Translations under genes and position numbers: made by a program | The notes under the pieces: generated by a model | What the model was told of the DNA's origin: nothing | What the model saw: only the letters and a program-made list of their open reading frames with translations | Database searches by the model: none | In this document: positions 1 to 11,110 of the stretch, piece by piece | How positions within the stretch are numbered: position 1 is the first letter of the stretch | How the letters are laid out: each line of letters starts with the position of its first letter | Origin: Gymnopus androsaceus JB14 | Lineage: Eukaryota; Basidiomycota; Agaricomycetes; Agaricales; Omphalotaceae | Direction of reading: 5' to 3' | Assembly (NCBI GenBank): GCA_009733575.1 | Contig: ML769576.1 | Location: 62,001 to 126,000, forward strand | DNA: 64,000 nt

Positions 1-1
1 T

Positions 2-265
2 GATGTCAATGCTCAAGGGGGTGAAGATGGGAATGCCCTTTATGCAGCTGTAAGCAATGATCATGAAGCAGTTGTCAAGCTTCTCTTGGAAAAGGGGGCT
101 GATGTCAATGCTCAAAGGGGTGAATATGGGAATGCCCTTCAGGCAGCTGCAAGGAATGGTTATCAAGCAATTATCAAGCTTCTCTTTGAAAAGGGGGCTG
201 ATGTGGATGCTCAATGGGGAGAATATGTGGAAGCAGTTGTGCCAGGTGAAATACATTGTCTGTAA
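2..265 (+). CDS. Ankyrin-repeat protein, 3' end (5' part outside window)
   Basis: The reading frame is open from the window edge to a TAA at 263-265. It holds nearly three 33-residue ankyrin repeats with the pattern GNALQAAARNG...IIKLLFEKGADV, nearly identical to the array at 44.9-48.3 kb. The last repeat breaks off into AQWGEYVEAVVPG and then ends. The sequence just before and after the stop also matches the 3' end of the 48.3-48.6 kb gene, so the two are paralogues down to the 3' flank. By analogy the missing 5' part probably encodes a NACHT NTPase, but none of it is visible here. Ankyrin arrays of this kind bind proteins; in fungal NLR-like receptors they are thought to be the sensor end. 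Confidence 0.75.
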   Translation, partial: DVNAQGGEDGNALYAAVSNDHEAVVKLLLEKGADVNAQRGEYGNALQAAARNGYQAIIKLLFEKGADVDAQWGEYVEAVVPGEIHCL

Positions 266-343
266 CACTAAATTCAAGAATCACCGTAGTATTTGATAGG
301 TCCTGAAAGAAAACTTGTAACTGGAGAGTTTTTGATTCTGTAG

Positions 344-1455
344 CATCAGCAAGACCTGGCTCATCTCCAGAGGTCTCCAGAGCACCTGTAGCTTCTGGAG
401 CAGCTAGAGCAAGGCTACTAATTCCAGAAACCTTCAGAGAGCTATTCAATCGAGTTTACATGTTCTGTAGCCATGCACTAATAATCAAAATTTACATTCA
501 TTGTTTTTGTATACTGCAACAATAGGTGCGTAGTATTACATAGTAGTAAGTGGCAAGTATTTGGCAAGTCTTCTGCTTTCCTCCTCTCAATATTCCTGTA
601 CTGTCCCATTTTGAGCACCTCGTAAGGGCCTGTGACTGTGACAAATTGTATGAATATTTTTTCTCATAGGCATAGAGCGCAACTTGTGACACCCGAAATT
701 TTAGGGGAAAAAATATGAAATTTGGCGCTGCAGGCTGCAATTTTTGGGTTGAAATTGCTCCAATTATTGTAGACCCCCCGTGTGACCTGTCTCATGGTGT
801 GACAGTTTGGAAAAATTTGGATGCCCTGTGACCTGTGACTTACGAAGTACTTAAAATGCTGCAGTAATATTTTTCTCAATTTCCTGCTTTCTGCTTTCAT
901 CTTCCAATTGAACCCTCATGTGGCAATTATCTCTTAAAACCAATGTCATATGAAAATGAAACTTACACTGTACAGTGAAAGGATAGACCATTGCAACAAT
1001 GAGAGAAGGAAAAAAAAACAAGTTCACTGAAAGTTGAAAGCCCATGCATTTTATATAACTTCCTGATGGTTTACAGCATTGCTGGACAGTTGCTGACACA
1101 AGGAGTTGCCAATGGCAACCATCATTATGTTGAGAGTGCTCCAAGGGGCTCCAAAGAATGATTTTTGTACCTAGGGTCGGAAATTTCAGACCTCTCAGCA
1201 GATCCACCTACCCTCAGTACAAGATTCTCCATCCCGGAGCCCCTTGGGGTGCTCAAGGCTGCCATTTTTAGAGTGACTCTGGCTGACAGCAAGTCTAGCT
1301 CCAAAAGGGAAAGTCTGATCATTTTCAAAGTGCCATCAATTAGTGACTGCAGCTCCATGCTCTCCAGTCTCCAGAGGTCTCCAGAGGTCTCTGAAGACCT
1401 ATTCAATTCTCTAGATGCTGCAGCAGCTACAGCAAAAATCTAGGTCTTGCTGATG
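344..1455. mobile_element. CATCAGCA-family TIR element E1 (1112 bp)
   Basis: The left end is CATCAGCAAGACCT and the right end is the inverse, AGGTCTTGCTGATG. The dinucleotide AG flanks both sides (342-343 and 1456-1457) and is read as a 2-bp target duplication. The interior has no convincing ORF and is rich in CTCCAGAG-type repeats. Its right third (about 1165-1455) is repeated almost identically at 25.09-25.38 kb. The paralogous site at 48.59 kb reads gattctgtAGaac without an element, which supports AG as the insertion point. The right flank here belongs to a different gene (TET/JBP-like), so the locus has been rearranged or the AGAAC match on that side is chance. Confidence 0.75.
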
Positions 1456-1457
1456 AG

Positions 1458-2478
1458 AACGCGGAAATTATAATTACCAAGTCCAAGGATGGGACACCAG
1501 CCATCGGGAACATTGGCACCATCAACATGGGGATCAGTTGTTGACTGGGGGCCACAGTTTACCATGAGCGAGGACCAAACAGAGTTAGGAAAGTTTCGCC
1601 GGAGATGTGGCTCATGCGCATGAAGGACATCTTGGTGTTGCTTGTAACGGTCATACAGGAGTGGGTTGTATGTGTGGAGCAGTTCTTGGGAAAAGGCAAT
1701 AAGTGAGTCAAAAAAACTAAGAGAAAACAGGGGCGTAAGATTCATAAAGCCCGAGGCGCGTTGCATGGCGGGATGATCCAAAAGAGCATCCATGAAGCAA
1801 CGTTCAGGTTTTGAGAGTACACAATTGCCTGGATGCTTGAATACCTCATAAGCGTGAGCCCGAGGGCATAAAAGTTAGAAGAATGCGTACCATTTCACCA
1901 CCACCATGAGAAGGACCAGATGCCAGCATGGTAAAGCCATCACCCCGTTTATGGTGCAACTGATCAACGGAGAAGGTGAGGTGAGAAGTTCCTTCCACGA
2001 TGGCATCATCGAGGGGTTCAACCACCTCCAACAGCCAGCGTGCATAATCCTGGGGCGGCCCACCAATTAGGACCATCATGCGCCCATTGCAATTGACAAC
2101 AGGCACAGCGCTCGATGCCCCTCCCTCAGTCCCTTCCGCAACAGACCGTGGAATATACCGCCACCCAGGTTGTGCACAAAGTGCTTCCACGGCACAATGG
2201 TCTGGCACCAAGGTCTGGCGCAGACCCTCAAAGCCAGACAAGTTCACCAGGAGGTCCGCCGCATTGTAGTCGACCTGGATAGTGTGCTTCATCGCAGCAG
2301 CGCGATGTTTGGCATGCACAGGCTTGTCGGATGCACCGGGGTGTTCAGCGTGGGCTCTTTTGCATGCACGGCGCCCGTGGGAGCCTTTTTGGCGTGCGTT
2401 CTGGGACGTAGAGGGATTGGAAGGGCGAGCAGTGCAAGGGGGTGTCACAGTGGTGTGTTGGGGGCAAGCGGAAGCCAT
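1458..2478 (-). pseudogene. TET/JBP-like 2-oxoglutarate/Fe(II) dioxygenase, C-terminally truncated
   Basis: Exon 1 runs from an ATG at 2478 to 1891, followed by a 46-base intron (1845-1890; GTACGC at 5', internal CTAAC, AG at 3') and exon 2 from 1844. The frame is kept across the splice (GGGEM/VFKHPGN). The C-terminal part contains NFPNSVW...NCGPQSTTDPHVDG followed by GWCPILGLGNYN. That layout (HxD iron-binding pair, then GWC and LG-N/D-Y/F) is typical of the mushroom TET/JBP family, which oxidises 5-methylcytosine and is expanded alongside transposons. The protein stops at the edge of element E1, so the expected distal strands with the second iron-binding His and the 2-oxoglutarate Arg are absent. 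It should be inactive. The N-terminus is Ser/Thr/Pro and Lys/Arg rich. The family call rests on motif recall only. Confidence 0.55.
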
Positions 2479-3640
2479 GAAAGGTTGGATGGGGGGTTGA
2501 ATAGGCACATTCGGGGCATCTGTGCACAGTATGTTCAATTTGCGTAAGAACAACAAAAAAAAGGTGTAGTTAAACAAAAACGCACCAGCAATCACCGTAT
2601 CCCGGTTTATCCCCTCCCTATCCTCCTTGCGCGTCCCACCATCCTTACCCCCAGATGCGCAAGCGCTGTCGTGGTATAGCGGTCCAAGGAATGTGGGTCA
2701 GCCCGGATCTTGGGGACATCGCAGCAGCAAAATCAGCTGGGTGGTAGGAGGAGGTCACGGTACAGATGTAGAGCATGAGCGTGGGACATTGTGGCCGCAT
2801 TAGTTGAGGTCTGTAGGTGATGAGGCTAGGGAAAATTAGCAGGCAAAGAGTGCCTTACCAGGGGGTTCTCCAAGCACCTTGAGTTCATCCCCCAAACCAT
2901 CCTGATCACCCTGTGCATCTAGTTCCACGAAACAAAGCTTGAGGAAGGTCTTCGAACGGACACATCACAACATATGGGCGTTCCAAGTGTGAAAGGAGAG
3001 AACACAGTGCCAAGCGCATTTGGCGCGTCATGGAAGTCGTCTATCAAGATAAATTGTTAGTAAATGTAAAGTCATTCATTGTAAGAAACATGGCAAAATG
3101 TGACGATGCATGCAAAATTGTGAATCAATCATGAATTGCGCCCATTGTCGCCACCGCAATGCCAGCGCGTCCCGGAGTACGAGTCGACATGTGCCTGGCA
3201 CTGGAGTGGCAGCATATGGCCCCAACTCTTACATTATAAAGCCGAAAAAATATCAGAAAAAACTTACATGGTTTGTGTTATGTTGCAGAGTGGTGGTTGA
3301 GTTGTAAGAAGCGCAATACACAAACGTTTGCTAAGGCCATCATGTGATGGGCGCTAACACATCGCACCGCGATTCTAAATCTCAATCTCAGCCATAAAGG
3401 GATAGTTTTCCGTATATTCAAGTATATTACATGAAAAGAGTAATAAAAATTAATTGTGCCCATGGTGTCTAAGTACAATTACTTGTATTCACCTGGTGGA
3501 TGATCTTGCGAATGACAATAAGAATACAAGACAACCATGAAAAGAGATGGCGAGATAGATGTAGAAAACATCCAATATTAGCGGATGAGAGGTGATCGAC
3601 TTCATAGAGACAATAGCGCAGAGTGAGTGAGTAAGATACC
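2479..3640. other. No assignable gene
   Basis: The minus strand at about 2700-3000 has short open stretches separated by a plausible intron (GT at about 2869 on the minus strand), which may be upstream exons of the TET/JBP-like gene or another decayed gene. I cannot read a continuous protein. No repeat shared with the rest of the window was seen. Confidence 0.4.
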
Positions 3641-3649
3641 ATCGCATAC

Positions 3650-4260
3650 TCATACATCCAACCGGCGTCCTTCCAAAGTTTCACATCTACGTACATGCTC
3701 CTGGAATATTTTCTCTTCCAACGTGGCTTTTGCATTCTCCATCCTTTGCTGAAGCTGGTCCTCAAACACTTTTTGCTTTTTCTCTTCTTTCTCCAGCTGC
3801 CACATATGGACATGCTTCTCATAGACGCGCACACTTTGAGAAGAACCTGGGTCTCGTAGACCCAAAAGGTAGCGTGGTTGAACATCGCAAGAGGGATACC
3901 CATCTTCAGTACCATGTTCTTCAATGTATTTTCTGTTCTGCGCATCAATAATAGTAGAAAAACATTGAAAGTGAGCATAATACACACGCATGGCAAGCAA
4001 GTTCCATTTGACCCAGTATATCATCACGATTACTGTGCATTTATGTGCGTGAGAGACCAGAGCAGCCAGCATAGCAGTTGATGCCGCACCAAACATAACT
4101 GCAGCGGGAGTACTCCTTTTGGATCGTCTTTGCTTCCCTCACTTGTGCCTTGGATTGCTCTGCGTGTTTTCTGCAAAATATTTGAATATTTCATTTGGAA
4201 ATTGGAAGTATAAAGACAGACGTACTTAGCCATTTGTTCACGAGCCTTCTGATTGACTTC
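3650..4260 (-). CDS. Unrecognised, possible coiled-coil protein exons
   Basis: On the minus strand there are open stretches with strong Glu/Lys/Gln bias, such as KHAEQSKAQVREAKTIQKEY and later WQLEKEEKKQKVFEDQLQQR. They are separated by intron-like sequences with GT and AG borders, for example a GTACGT donor at about 4210. Most of the stretch would be helical coiled coil. Start, stop and full exon chain are unclear, and I do not recognise a family. It lies between the TET/JBP relic and the hAT relic, so it may be transposon cargo or a decayed gene. Confidence 0.3.
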
Positions 4261-4765
4261 CTCTCAATATGTGCAACAATATTTTTTGGACACTGTTGCA
4301 CTCTTGCATTGTTTTTCATGTGCAGCAACAACCTTTTTATTGCCTATATACTATGAACAAGTGACTGTTAGTTATATCACAAGAAAAATGTAAAAACATA
4401 CGGCGTTGTAGGATGCGGATGCAGAGAACAGATGCTGGTTCGGAGTAAAGTCTATACGGCAAATTGATTGCACTAACCACACTTATTTTTGAGTTCGTCA
4501 TTTTCTCACTTTCTGAATTGGGGGGCCCATTATACGGACAACTGAATATTTTAAAGCAGCTTGAATGCACACTTGAATTACTTGCCATTTTCTCTATCAG
4601 TCCATACACAAATCCTCCAATAAAATTTAAAACCAGGCTTATATTGCTGTTTTATCAACTTGTCTGTATCAAGCGCTAAACAAGCTTCCAAACTGCAGAG
4701 GTTCTTTATAAAGACAAATATCATTGTTACGATTTACTACATGTACGTTGACTATAGGGATAAAA
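4261..4765. other. Spacer 3' of the hAT gene; nothing seen
   Basis: A+T-rich sequence without a convincing ORF. It lies just downstream of the minus-strand hAT stop. I searched by eye for hAT terminal repeats and 8-bp duplications here and found none. Confidence 0.4.
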
Positions 4766-7700
4766 CTACAGATCGCCGCACAGATGATCCAGTTCTGCCT
4801 CTTCGTCCTCACGCTGCAAGAAAGCTTCCAACTCGGATAGATCCATGGCCTCAACAAAATTTTGATTTGCTTTAGCAAAATCGATGGCATCCACTTTCCA
4901 GTGCCACTTCATGATTTGGGCCTGTTCAAAATGCTCAGCACCAAGATGAGAACACTGATCGTCTGCTGTATGTCTGCTGGATGAGAAGAGATGCTCGGAT
5001 GGGACAGATGTGGCCACAACGGGAAGAATATTGAGGGCAATGTGTGCAATCGTTGGGTACTTGTGTGCATGTTGCTGTAGATATGGTTTAGTACGTGCAA
5101 AGATATGTGATAAAAGAAGACATACCTCCCAGTACTTGCAGAGGTCCATATCTGCCGTATGCTTAGGTGAGATACTACAATTCCAGCTCCGGAGCTCTGC
5201 ACGCCAGCCTGAAAACCCAGACTTCTTGGTGCTTGCGGCTATCTTGGCACGATACTTGGCAAATGCAATATCAGGGGTTTCGTTGTCATCATTGTCATCA
5301 AGCTGAGAGCAAGGGCTGGAGGGAGCAGCCATGGAGGATACACCATTGTCGTTCTGGAATGTGCTGGGATCACCATCTGAATCTGTGTCATTGCCATCTA
5401 TGTCTTCCTCATCTGAACTGGGGGCGGTGGAATTAGTAACTTCTTGAGGCAGTTCGTGATGTTTCTCCCAGTACTTTGCCATCTATAAAATATCAGAAAT
5501 CAAGTATAATGTGAGATATCAATGTGCACCGTGGCTTCTACAATCTTTTCAGCTTCATCAACCCAATTCTTGGCATCATAATTTCCATGGTCAAACTCAG
5601 CTTGCTGGGCATCGGCGCCGCCCCAATGAAGTTCAATCCAATGAAGCTTGTAGTATGGATGAATGACTAGTGAGAGAGATGAGTTTGTGTGAAATGAAGA
5701 AAACAAGGGACGTACACAGGGATAGAATGTACGCTGGTTTTTGGTCAAACTTCAGATAATACTTCCGAAGCTTCTTGAGGCCAGCCTCGAGTGCAGCGTG
5801 GTACATTTCGAAGCGTGGATCCTTTTGTTTGTTCTCCCATTGTGTGAGCAGTGTTTCGAAATGCAGGGATACGCCTTGTAAATGGACACATTCTTACTTG
5901 ATGAAAAGAGTTGCTGAATGCTAGCGGGATGCTACAATGGAATGAGTGGATGGGAGCAGTATAAGAAACAAGTACACACCTCAAGAATTGCCCTGCAATC
6001 TTTCACTTGATCCCAATCTGCTTGCGAAAACTTGAATGCTGACCAGGGAACCTTCTTGACAATTTTTCCATTCTGGCGAATGACAGTAATGGGCCCGAAA
6101 AAGTGCATCTGCAACCTCAATGAACCTGTTAATGGGCTGCATGCAGGCATTAGCCATGAGAACACATCAAAGAATGGATACATATCTTTCGCGAGCTTTA
6201 ATCCACAGTCAACCATTCCGAATGCAGAGCCCCAACATGTATTGCCATGCAGGATTAAAGAAAGAGGCTTAACAATATTGAATTCCCTCTGAATCTTCTG
6301 AAATTGTTGGATTCGCTGACTGGAGGCTTGAATCTTGGTTGACAGTGTGCGAAGGGCGGCAATGACATCCAGTGAGCCTCCAAGAACATGACTTTCGGGA
6401 TCAGCAGGGTCATATTCCCAGATAGCCTGTGAGGTTTCGAAAGCCGCCTTCCTGGTAATCTGTGTCATTGTATCTCCAATTCCGAGGTTCAAAACATGGC
6501 CCAAGCACCTAATTTAGTAGATAAGAATATGCAATGAAGACAGCACAGTAAAATAAACACACATCAATTGGTTTTGTACCTGCATTCCAGTCACCCAGCT
6601 CCAGTGCGGCATGGAGCTGTTCAATGATTGCACAGAGGGTATCATTATTGGTTGTCGTTGTCAAAGGTTGTATTTCCCAGCTGAATCATCAAATCAGCTT
6701 ATACCACGTGATAGATCAAACATAACCATGCACCTTTGATATTTTCTTCTCAACATTGATGATCCCAGCCCTGTCTGAAGACGCTGAAGAGATATCGAAC
6801 CAAGGTTCTCCCCATCATGGGCTCCTTCAACTCGGCAAAATCCCAAAATTGTTGACTTCAATATCCACTGCAGCCGTTTATTCTTTCTCTGCTTTATCAC
6901 AATATACGCACCATTTGTACCCATGAATGGTGTCTTGTTATTTGGAGAAGACCACATATTGGAACATGCCGCAACTATGCACAACCAAGGACTCAATCTC
7001 TGTAGCTTGTGCCTTCATGGTATGTACGTACTTGTTATGCATGTAGTCAATGACCTGATGTGCACTTCCCAGCTCCTGGCTTTTGGTGAGGGGATGCATG
7101 GCGACAAGACTGTTACGGTAGAAGAGATTGTTGGCTGTTGCAAAGGACTAGAAGTACTTGTGAGTCATTGTATGTTTGCATCGGTACAACAAACTGACCT
7201 GGTCTGCGCAGACAATGAACTTTTGCGGTGTGTTCCAGTACTTGGCTCTTTCGAAAACTTCTCCTGGGCCCCCATATACTGGAACAACTGTAAATCCCTT
7301 TGCTGCTACAATTGTTCCAATATCTCCCTGCGCTTTCTTTTCAGCTTCCGCATTGCGTTCTTTCTTAAGCTTGCGCGGAACTGCCCAATGATGCTCCACA
7401 ACTCCTTCCTCTTTGCAACAGTGCCACGTAAAGGGCATAGTGCTTGCGTATGTGAACTCGGCAAGATGAGGTTCCGCCAGTGAGGAAACACTTCCGAAGC
7501 CCATTTTTATTGACAACTGTACTGTCCACTCTGAATGTATGTGAATACATGTGAATGAAGGAAGGACTTGCTTACTTACTTGCAGACTTTACACCATTCG
7601 CCCCTTCACAATCTCTACTTTGCCATCCTTATGTGTAAATTTGACCTCAACATTGTCAGAGAAAAGTAGGTTTACATTGGCAGCCTCTACTTTGGTGTTA

Positions 7701-8053
7701 ACCTCGTCAGGTAAGTCCAAACTGTGCTGGTCATGCAAGATCTAAAGAAAAAGATTAACAGTTGTATCTCTTCGTGCACATATGCATACCATTCCTATTT
7801 TCATTGACTCCAATTTCCTCATCCCCATCCTCTCCGCCATCTGTATCATCCTCATTAACAGCTGCGGCCGGTCTCTTCTGCTTTTTACGTGCAGAGGTTG
7901 TGGCTCTTCCTCTTCTTCTTTGCTATCACTATTGGACTCAACAACTTGCTTTTTTGTGGCTTTAGTTGATGCATTATTTGTAGTGCTGGTTTTGCATGTT
8001 GGGGGCTTGGCTTTGCTGCGCCTCTTTGTAGTTGTATTTTGATCTTTGGCCAT
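4766..8053 (-). pseudogene. hAT-superfamily transposase, degenerate
   Basis: Minus-strand pieces read in hAT order. First comes a basic, low-complexity N-terminus (ATG at 8053, KRRSKAKPP). Next is a stretch at about 7516-7150 with VEHHWAVPRKLKKERNAEAE. An RNase H-like core piece near 6960-6750 follows, with MWSSPNNKTPFMG and EGAHDGEN (the SPN...F-G and H-TGEN pattern of hAT proteins). Then comes the insertion-domain region 6504-5932, and finally a C-terminal dimerisation domain at about 5480-4766 with PTIAHIALNILPVVATSVPS and FSSSRHTADD. It ends at TAG (4768-4766). The pieces lie in different frames; some gaps are introns and others look like frameshifts and stops (the core piece has a TAA). 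A transposase of this type cuts and pastes DNA with 8-bp duplications. I could not find its terminal repeats. Confidence 0.7.
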
Positions 8054-8360
8054 TTCCGTGTTTTGTAGTAAAGTCGAAATATTCGAATTTTATAGAATTT
8101 ACTGTATTTAATTGTTTGGCAACAGCCTTGGGCCGCGTGGTCGTGGGTCTTGTCTGCCACCAAGCCGGCCCTAAACTAAGTGGTTTAAACTGGTCTGAAT
8201 TGGTTACCTGCAGTTCATTTATTTCCAAAAATTTTGATGAATCATAAACTGCACTGTGTTTAAATCATGCATCCATGCATTTACTGTTGATTCAATTTCC
8301 AGTTCAATGCAGTGCAATTCATGGTTTATTTGCAGTTCATTGAATTGGACCTTCAAACTC

Positions 8361-8580
8361 TAAGAACCTATCCCACTCAGAGTGAAATTCTGTGTTATAT
8401 AGCCTATGAGAGTCCTTGATTACCATCATTGGATATTATATAAAAGGAGAAATAATCAATGAGCATTTAAGGTGCATTTTGTTGAATATCAAGGTATATT
8501 TTCATATGAACTACATATCTATGAAAGGTTTTCTCTTAGTCTCCTCAATGTTGTAATGTACTACTGCCTTACACGTAAAT
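8361..8580 (+). repeat. Dispersed repeat R1, copy 1 (AGAACCTATCCCACTCAGAG...)
   Basis: A segment of about 220 bp running from AGAACCTATCCCACTCAGAG to TCTCTTAGTCTCC...ATGTTGTAATG. Further copies lie at 25.38-25.56 kb (continuing at 31.79-31.83 kb across the Copia insertion) and at 48.59-48.78 kb. Two of the copies stand just upstream of Artemis-like copies 1 and 2, and one follows the ankyrin gene. No coding potential was seen; its nature is unknown. Confidence 0.65.
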
Positions 8581-8604
8581 GGCCTGGCCCGGCGCCCGGC
8601 CCGG

Positions 8605-8825
8605 TCTGTTTAAATTTTGTGTTAACGGTGTGATTCAATAAGATTTAATTGGAAGGACTGGTTTGGAGTAACGAGAGTTTATTGGTTGTACAATGCTTTA
8701 AGTTAAAAGGGTATTGTACCTGGTTCAGAGCAAAGAGAGTTAAAGGGGTCGTTGCTCTGACCCAGGTTAACTCCCAATTGTTCTACTTCGGCATGGGTGC
8801 TTGGGCACCATCTGTTAAAATTTTG
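8605..8825. mobile_element. About 200-bp insertion between direct repeats, LTR-like
   Basis: The 15-bp stretch TCTGTTTAAATTTTG at 8605 recurs with one change at 8811. Between them is about 190 bp beginning TGTTAACGG and ending GGGCACCA. Artemis-like copies 2 and 3 lack this segment at the corresponding upstream position. The TG...CA ends suggest a solo LTR, but no 5-bp duplication is evident, so this is a weak call. Confidence 0.3.
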
Positions 8826-8927
8826 CTTGACCTCAAGCGAGGTCACCTGCTTGTGTGACTGACTCAGCTCCTTTTGTTCAGACTCTAAAGCTTCATTCTT
8901 AACATTCATGCCATTGGTATCTAATTC

Positions 8928-10680
8928 ATGCCTCCTGGAGCTCCATTCAATTTGTTCGCTTTGCCTTACCCTATCCGTGTAGATGCTTTCAGTGCCATTT
9001 CTCCCAGCTCCCCTGAGCCGCATAATGCTGTTCTTCACCTTCTCACACATACCCATTCTGACTACACTGTAGGCTTGCAGGCTAAATCTTTCTGTCAGAG
9101 AGTCATTTGCTCAGTGGATGCTAAGGATATGCTTTTGTGACATGAAGTCTACAATGAGCACGCCCTTCATGAAGGCGAATACCGGGCAGAAGACAACTTC
9201 ACCTTTGAACATTTGAAGGTTGATCCTTGGATAGGAACAGATGGAGAAGTACTTTATCATGGATCCAGGGATTTATTGAACAGATTTCCCATGAATACGC
9301 CCACTAAGGTCGAATTGGGAAGGGACAAGGAAGTGACTATCACTCTTTTCGATGTGAATCACTGTCCAGGTGCTGTAATGTGCATTGAGAATTTTATTTT
9401 CTATGCTCCACTGACTAGTCGAATTCTAGGTACCTTATTGAAGGCTCAGAAGGCACTATCTTGCATACAGGTGATTTTCGAGCAGAGCCATGGTTTTTGG
9501 AGTCTATCAAACATAACCCGCTACTGCAGCCTTATCTAACCCTCTCGGAAGATGAGAGTTCAACAAACAATGGAAATGGCGTTGCCAAGACCCTCGAAGC
9601 AATATACCTGGATACTGCATGTGTCATGCAAAATTATCAAGTTCCCAACAAAGTCAGTTCCATAGCTCCACGTGTCAACCACCACCAACAAATACTTGAT
9701 TATAGGACAATGCAACTTCTGGATTAATGGATCTTCGCAAGCTCTGTCCACCCTCTACGTACTTCTTCTTCAATTCATGGACGTGGGGGTATGAGGATAT
9801 TCTCAAGGCTATAGCAAGAGCCTTCAACTGCAGAGTAATTATCGCAATCTCTCAATAGTGAGATCTGCTGATTTCATCTCTGTAGATTCATTTAGACAAC
9901 TACAAGTACAAAGTCTATTCGCAGTTCATTTCTGATCCTCTCCTATGAGCACTGGGAACAACTGACCCAGATGAAACACGCTTCCATGCTTTTGAATGAT
10001 TTTTGCGTTGCCGCCACATCAATGTTGACCAGGATGGCAACTTTATCAATGATGATGATGGCAACAAAGCCAGTGAAGACACCATCGATGTTGCAAATGG
10101 AATCTTTTTCAGGAAGCCTCTCAAGGAGACAAAAGACAGCAGCCAGAAAAAGAAGCTGGTGGTTTATATTAACCCTGTGAGCTCCATGACTCCGGAGAGT
10201 TGGCTACAGTACTAAGCCACGACCAAGAAGCAGTTGGCCAATGGAGGCATTGTTCGATCTCTGGTAAGTGGATTTTTCTTTTGCTTCGCTTTAACGATTA
10301 ACTTGGAGTCTTTCAGCTTGTTCCGCTTTCACGACATTCACCTCTCCCAGAATTGCAATCATTCGTTTCTCTTTTTTGCCCCAAGCGTGTCATCCCGAAT
10401 ACCCTTGATCCTTCCTTGAGAAATCTTGACTGGGCCGCGATTGACCGTGTCTTCCAAAGTTGCTGTTGGCCACTAGATTCTTCCTCTAATATATGTTCGC
10501 CTCATACCTGGAATCCCCAATATGGGATTCCGCCTGCTCCTGTCGCTGAACATCTGCTGTTTCTCGAACTTGTTCACAAATGCAAAGCGTCCATGACACC
10601 AACAAACCCGGATGACAAAGAAGACAATGTTGCTGTAAAGAACATTGTCGCAGATTCTATTGGAGGCGCGGACCTAGAAG
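8928..10680 (+). pseudogene. Artemis/SNM1-like DNA-repair nuclease, copy 1 (broken)
   Basis: The exon chain matches copy 2 at 31.9 kb: a metallo-beta-lactamase start, a GTGCAT...CTAG intron, HTGDFRAEP, an AGA/GTAATT intron, RFHAFERF-like residues, then VVYINPVSSMTPESW and the DRMBL C-terminal piece RVIPNTLDPSLRNLDW. Family members are 5' nucleases or endonucleases used in crosslink and end repair. This copy is dead. The catalytic HxHxDH reads HTHSDY (CAC to TAC at 9063), and a TGA at 9138-9140 replaces the CGA of copy 2. Another stop (TAA) interrupts the ATT-AGCC region near 10213. It keeps the middle DRMBL segment that copy 2 has lost, but lacks the long C-terminal tail. Introns are retained, so it was copied as DNA, not through mRNA. 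Confidence 0.8.
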
Positions 10681-10849
10681 CGAGGGTGATGGCAAAGAAA
10701 TGGCTCGCTGGACCCAGTCATGGGATAGAGCCTTCTGTGTTGGAAGGTAGAATTCATTGAATGTTGGATGTTCTGCAAAGAAGGAGGGCCCGTGGGAAAA
10801 AACTGACACCCTCCCCCCTTCCCCGTGGTAGTGATGGCTATCCAACCAT

Positions 10850-11110
10850 AACCTTATTTCACCCCTATACCCTATTTATTCTAACCCTAACCCATAGTTT
10901 GGCAATGTTTTGATCAGATCTATGTTAGGGTTAGCACTTGTGCTAACCCTAACGAGATCTGACCAAAACATTGCTTAAATACCCTTTTTGGTAACCCTAA
11001 CCCTAACCCTAATCCTAACATAATCATAATAATATTTTGCAAAATATTGCTTCAACATGCTAATTGGGACAATATACCCTAATGCTAACCGTAACCCTAC
11101 CCTAACCTCA
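10850..11110. repeat. Interstitial telomere-like repeats with 73-nt hairpin
   Basis: Several CCCTAA/TTAGGG units occur here, including three in a row near 10991. They surround a near-perfect inverted repeat at 10902-10974: left arm GCAATGTTTTG...TTAGCAC, a 2-base loop, and the inverse right arm. A related hairpin lies at 18547-18621. The upstream words ccgtgggaaaaaa and gaca are also shared by the two loci, suggesting a common element. Confidence 0.75.

Noticed and set aside
174..1443. Small ORFs inside element E1
   Set aside because: No start context, conservation or domain; the element ends and repeats explain the sequence.
8620..8810. Firm call of a solo LTR
   Set aside because: TG...CA ends are present but no 5-bp duplication or internal partner was found; listed only as a low-confidence insertion.
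10980..11020. A true chromosome end
   Set aside because: The TTAGGG/CCCTAA runs are short, degenerate and in both orientations, and are flanked by ordinary sequence.
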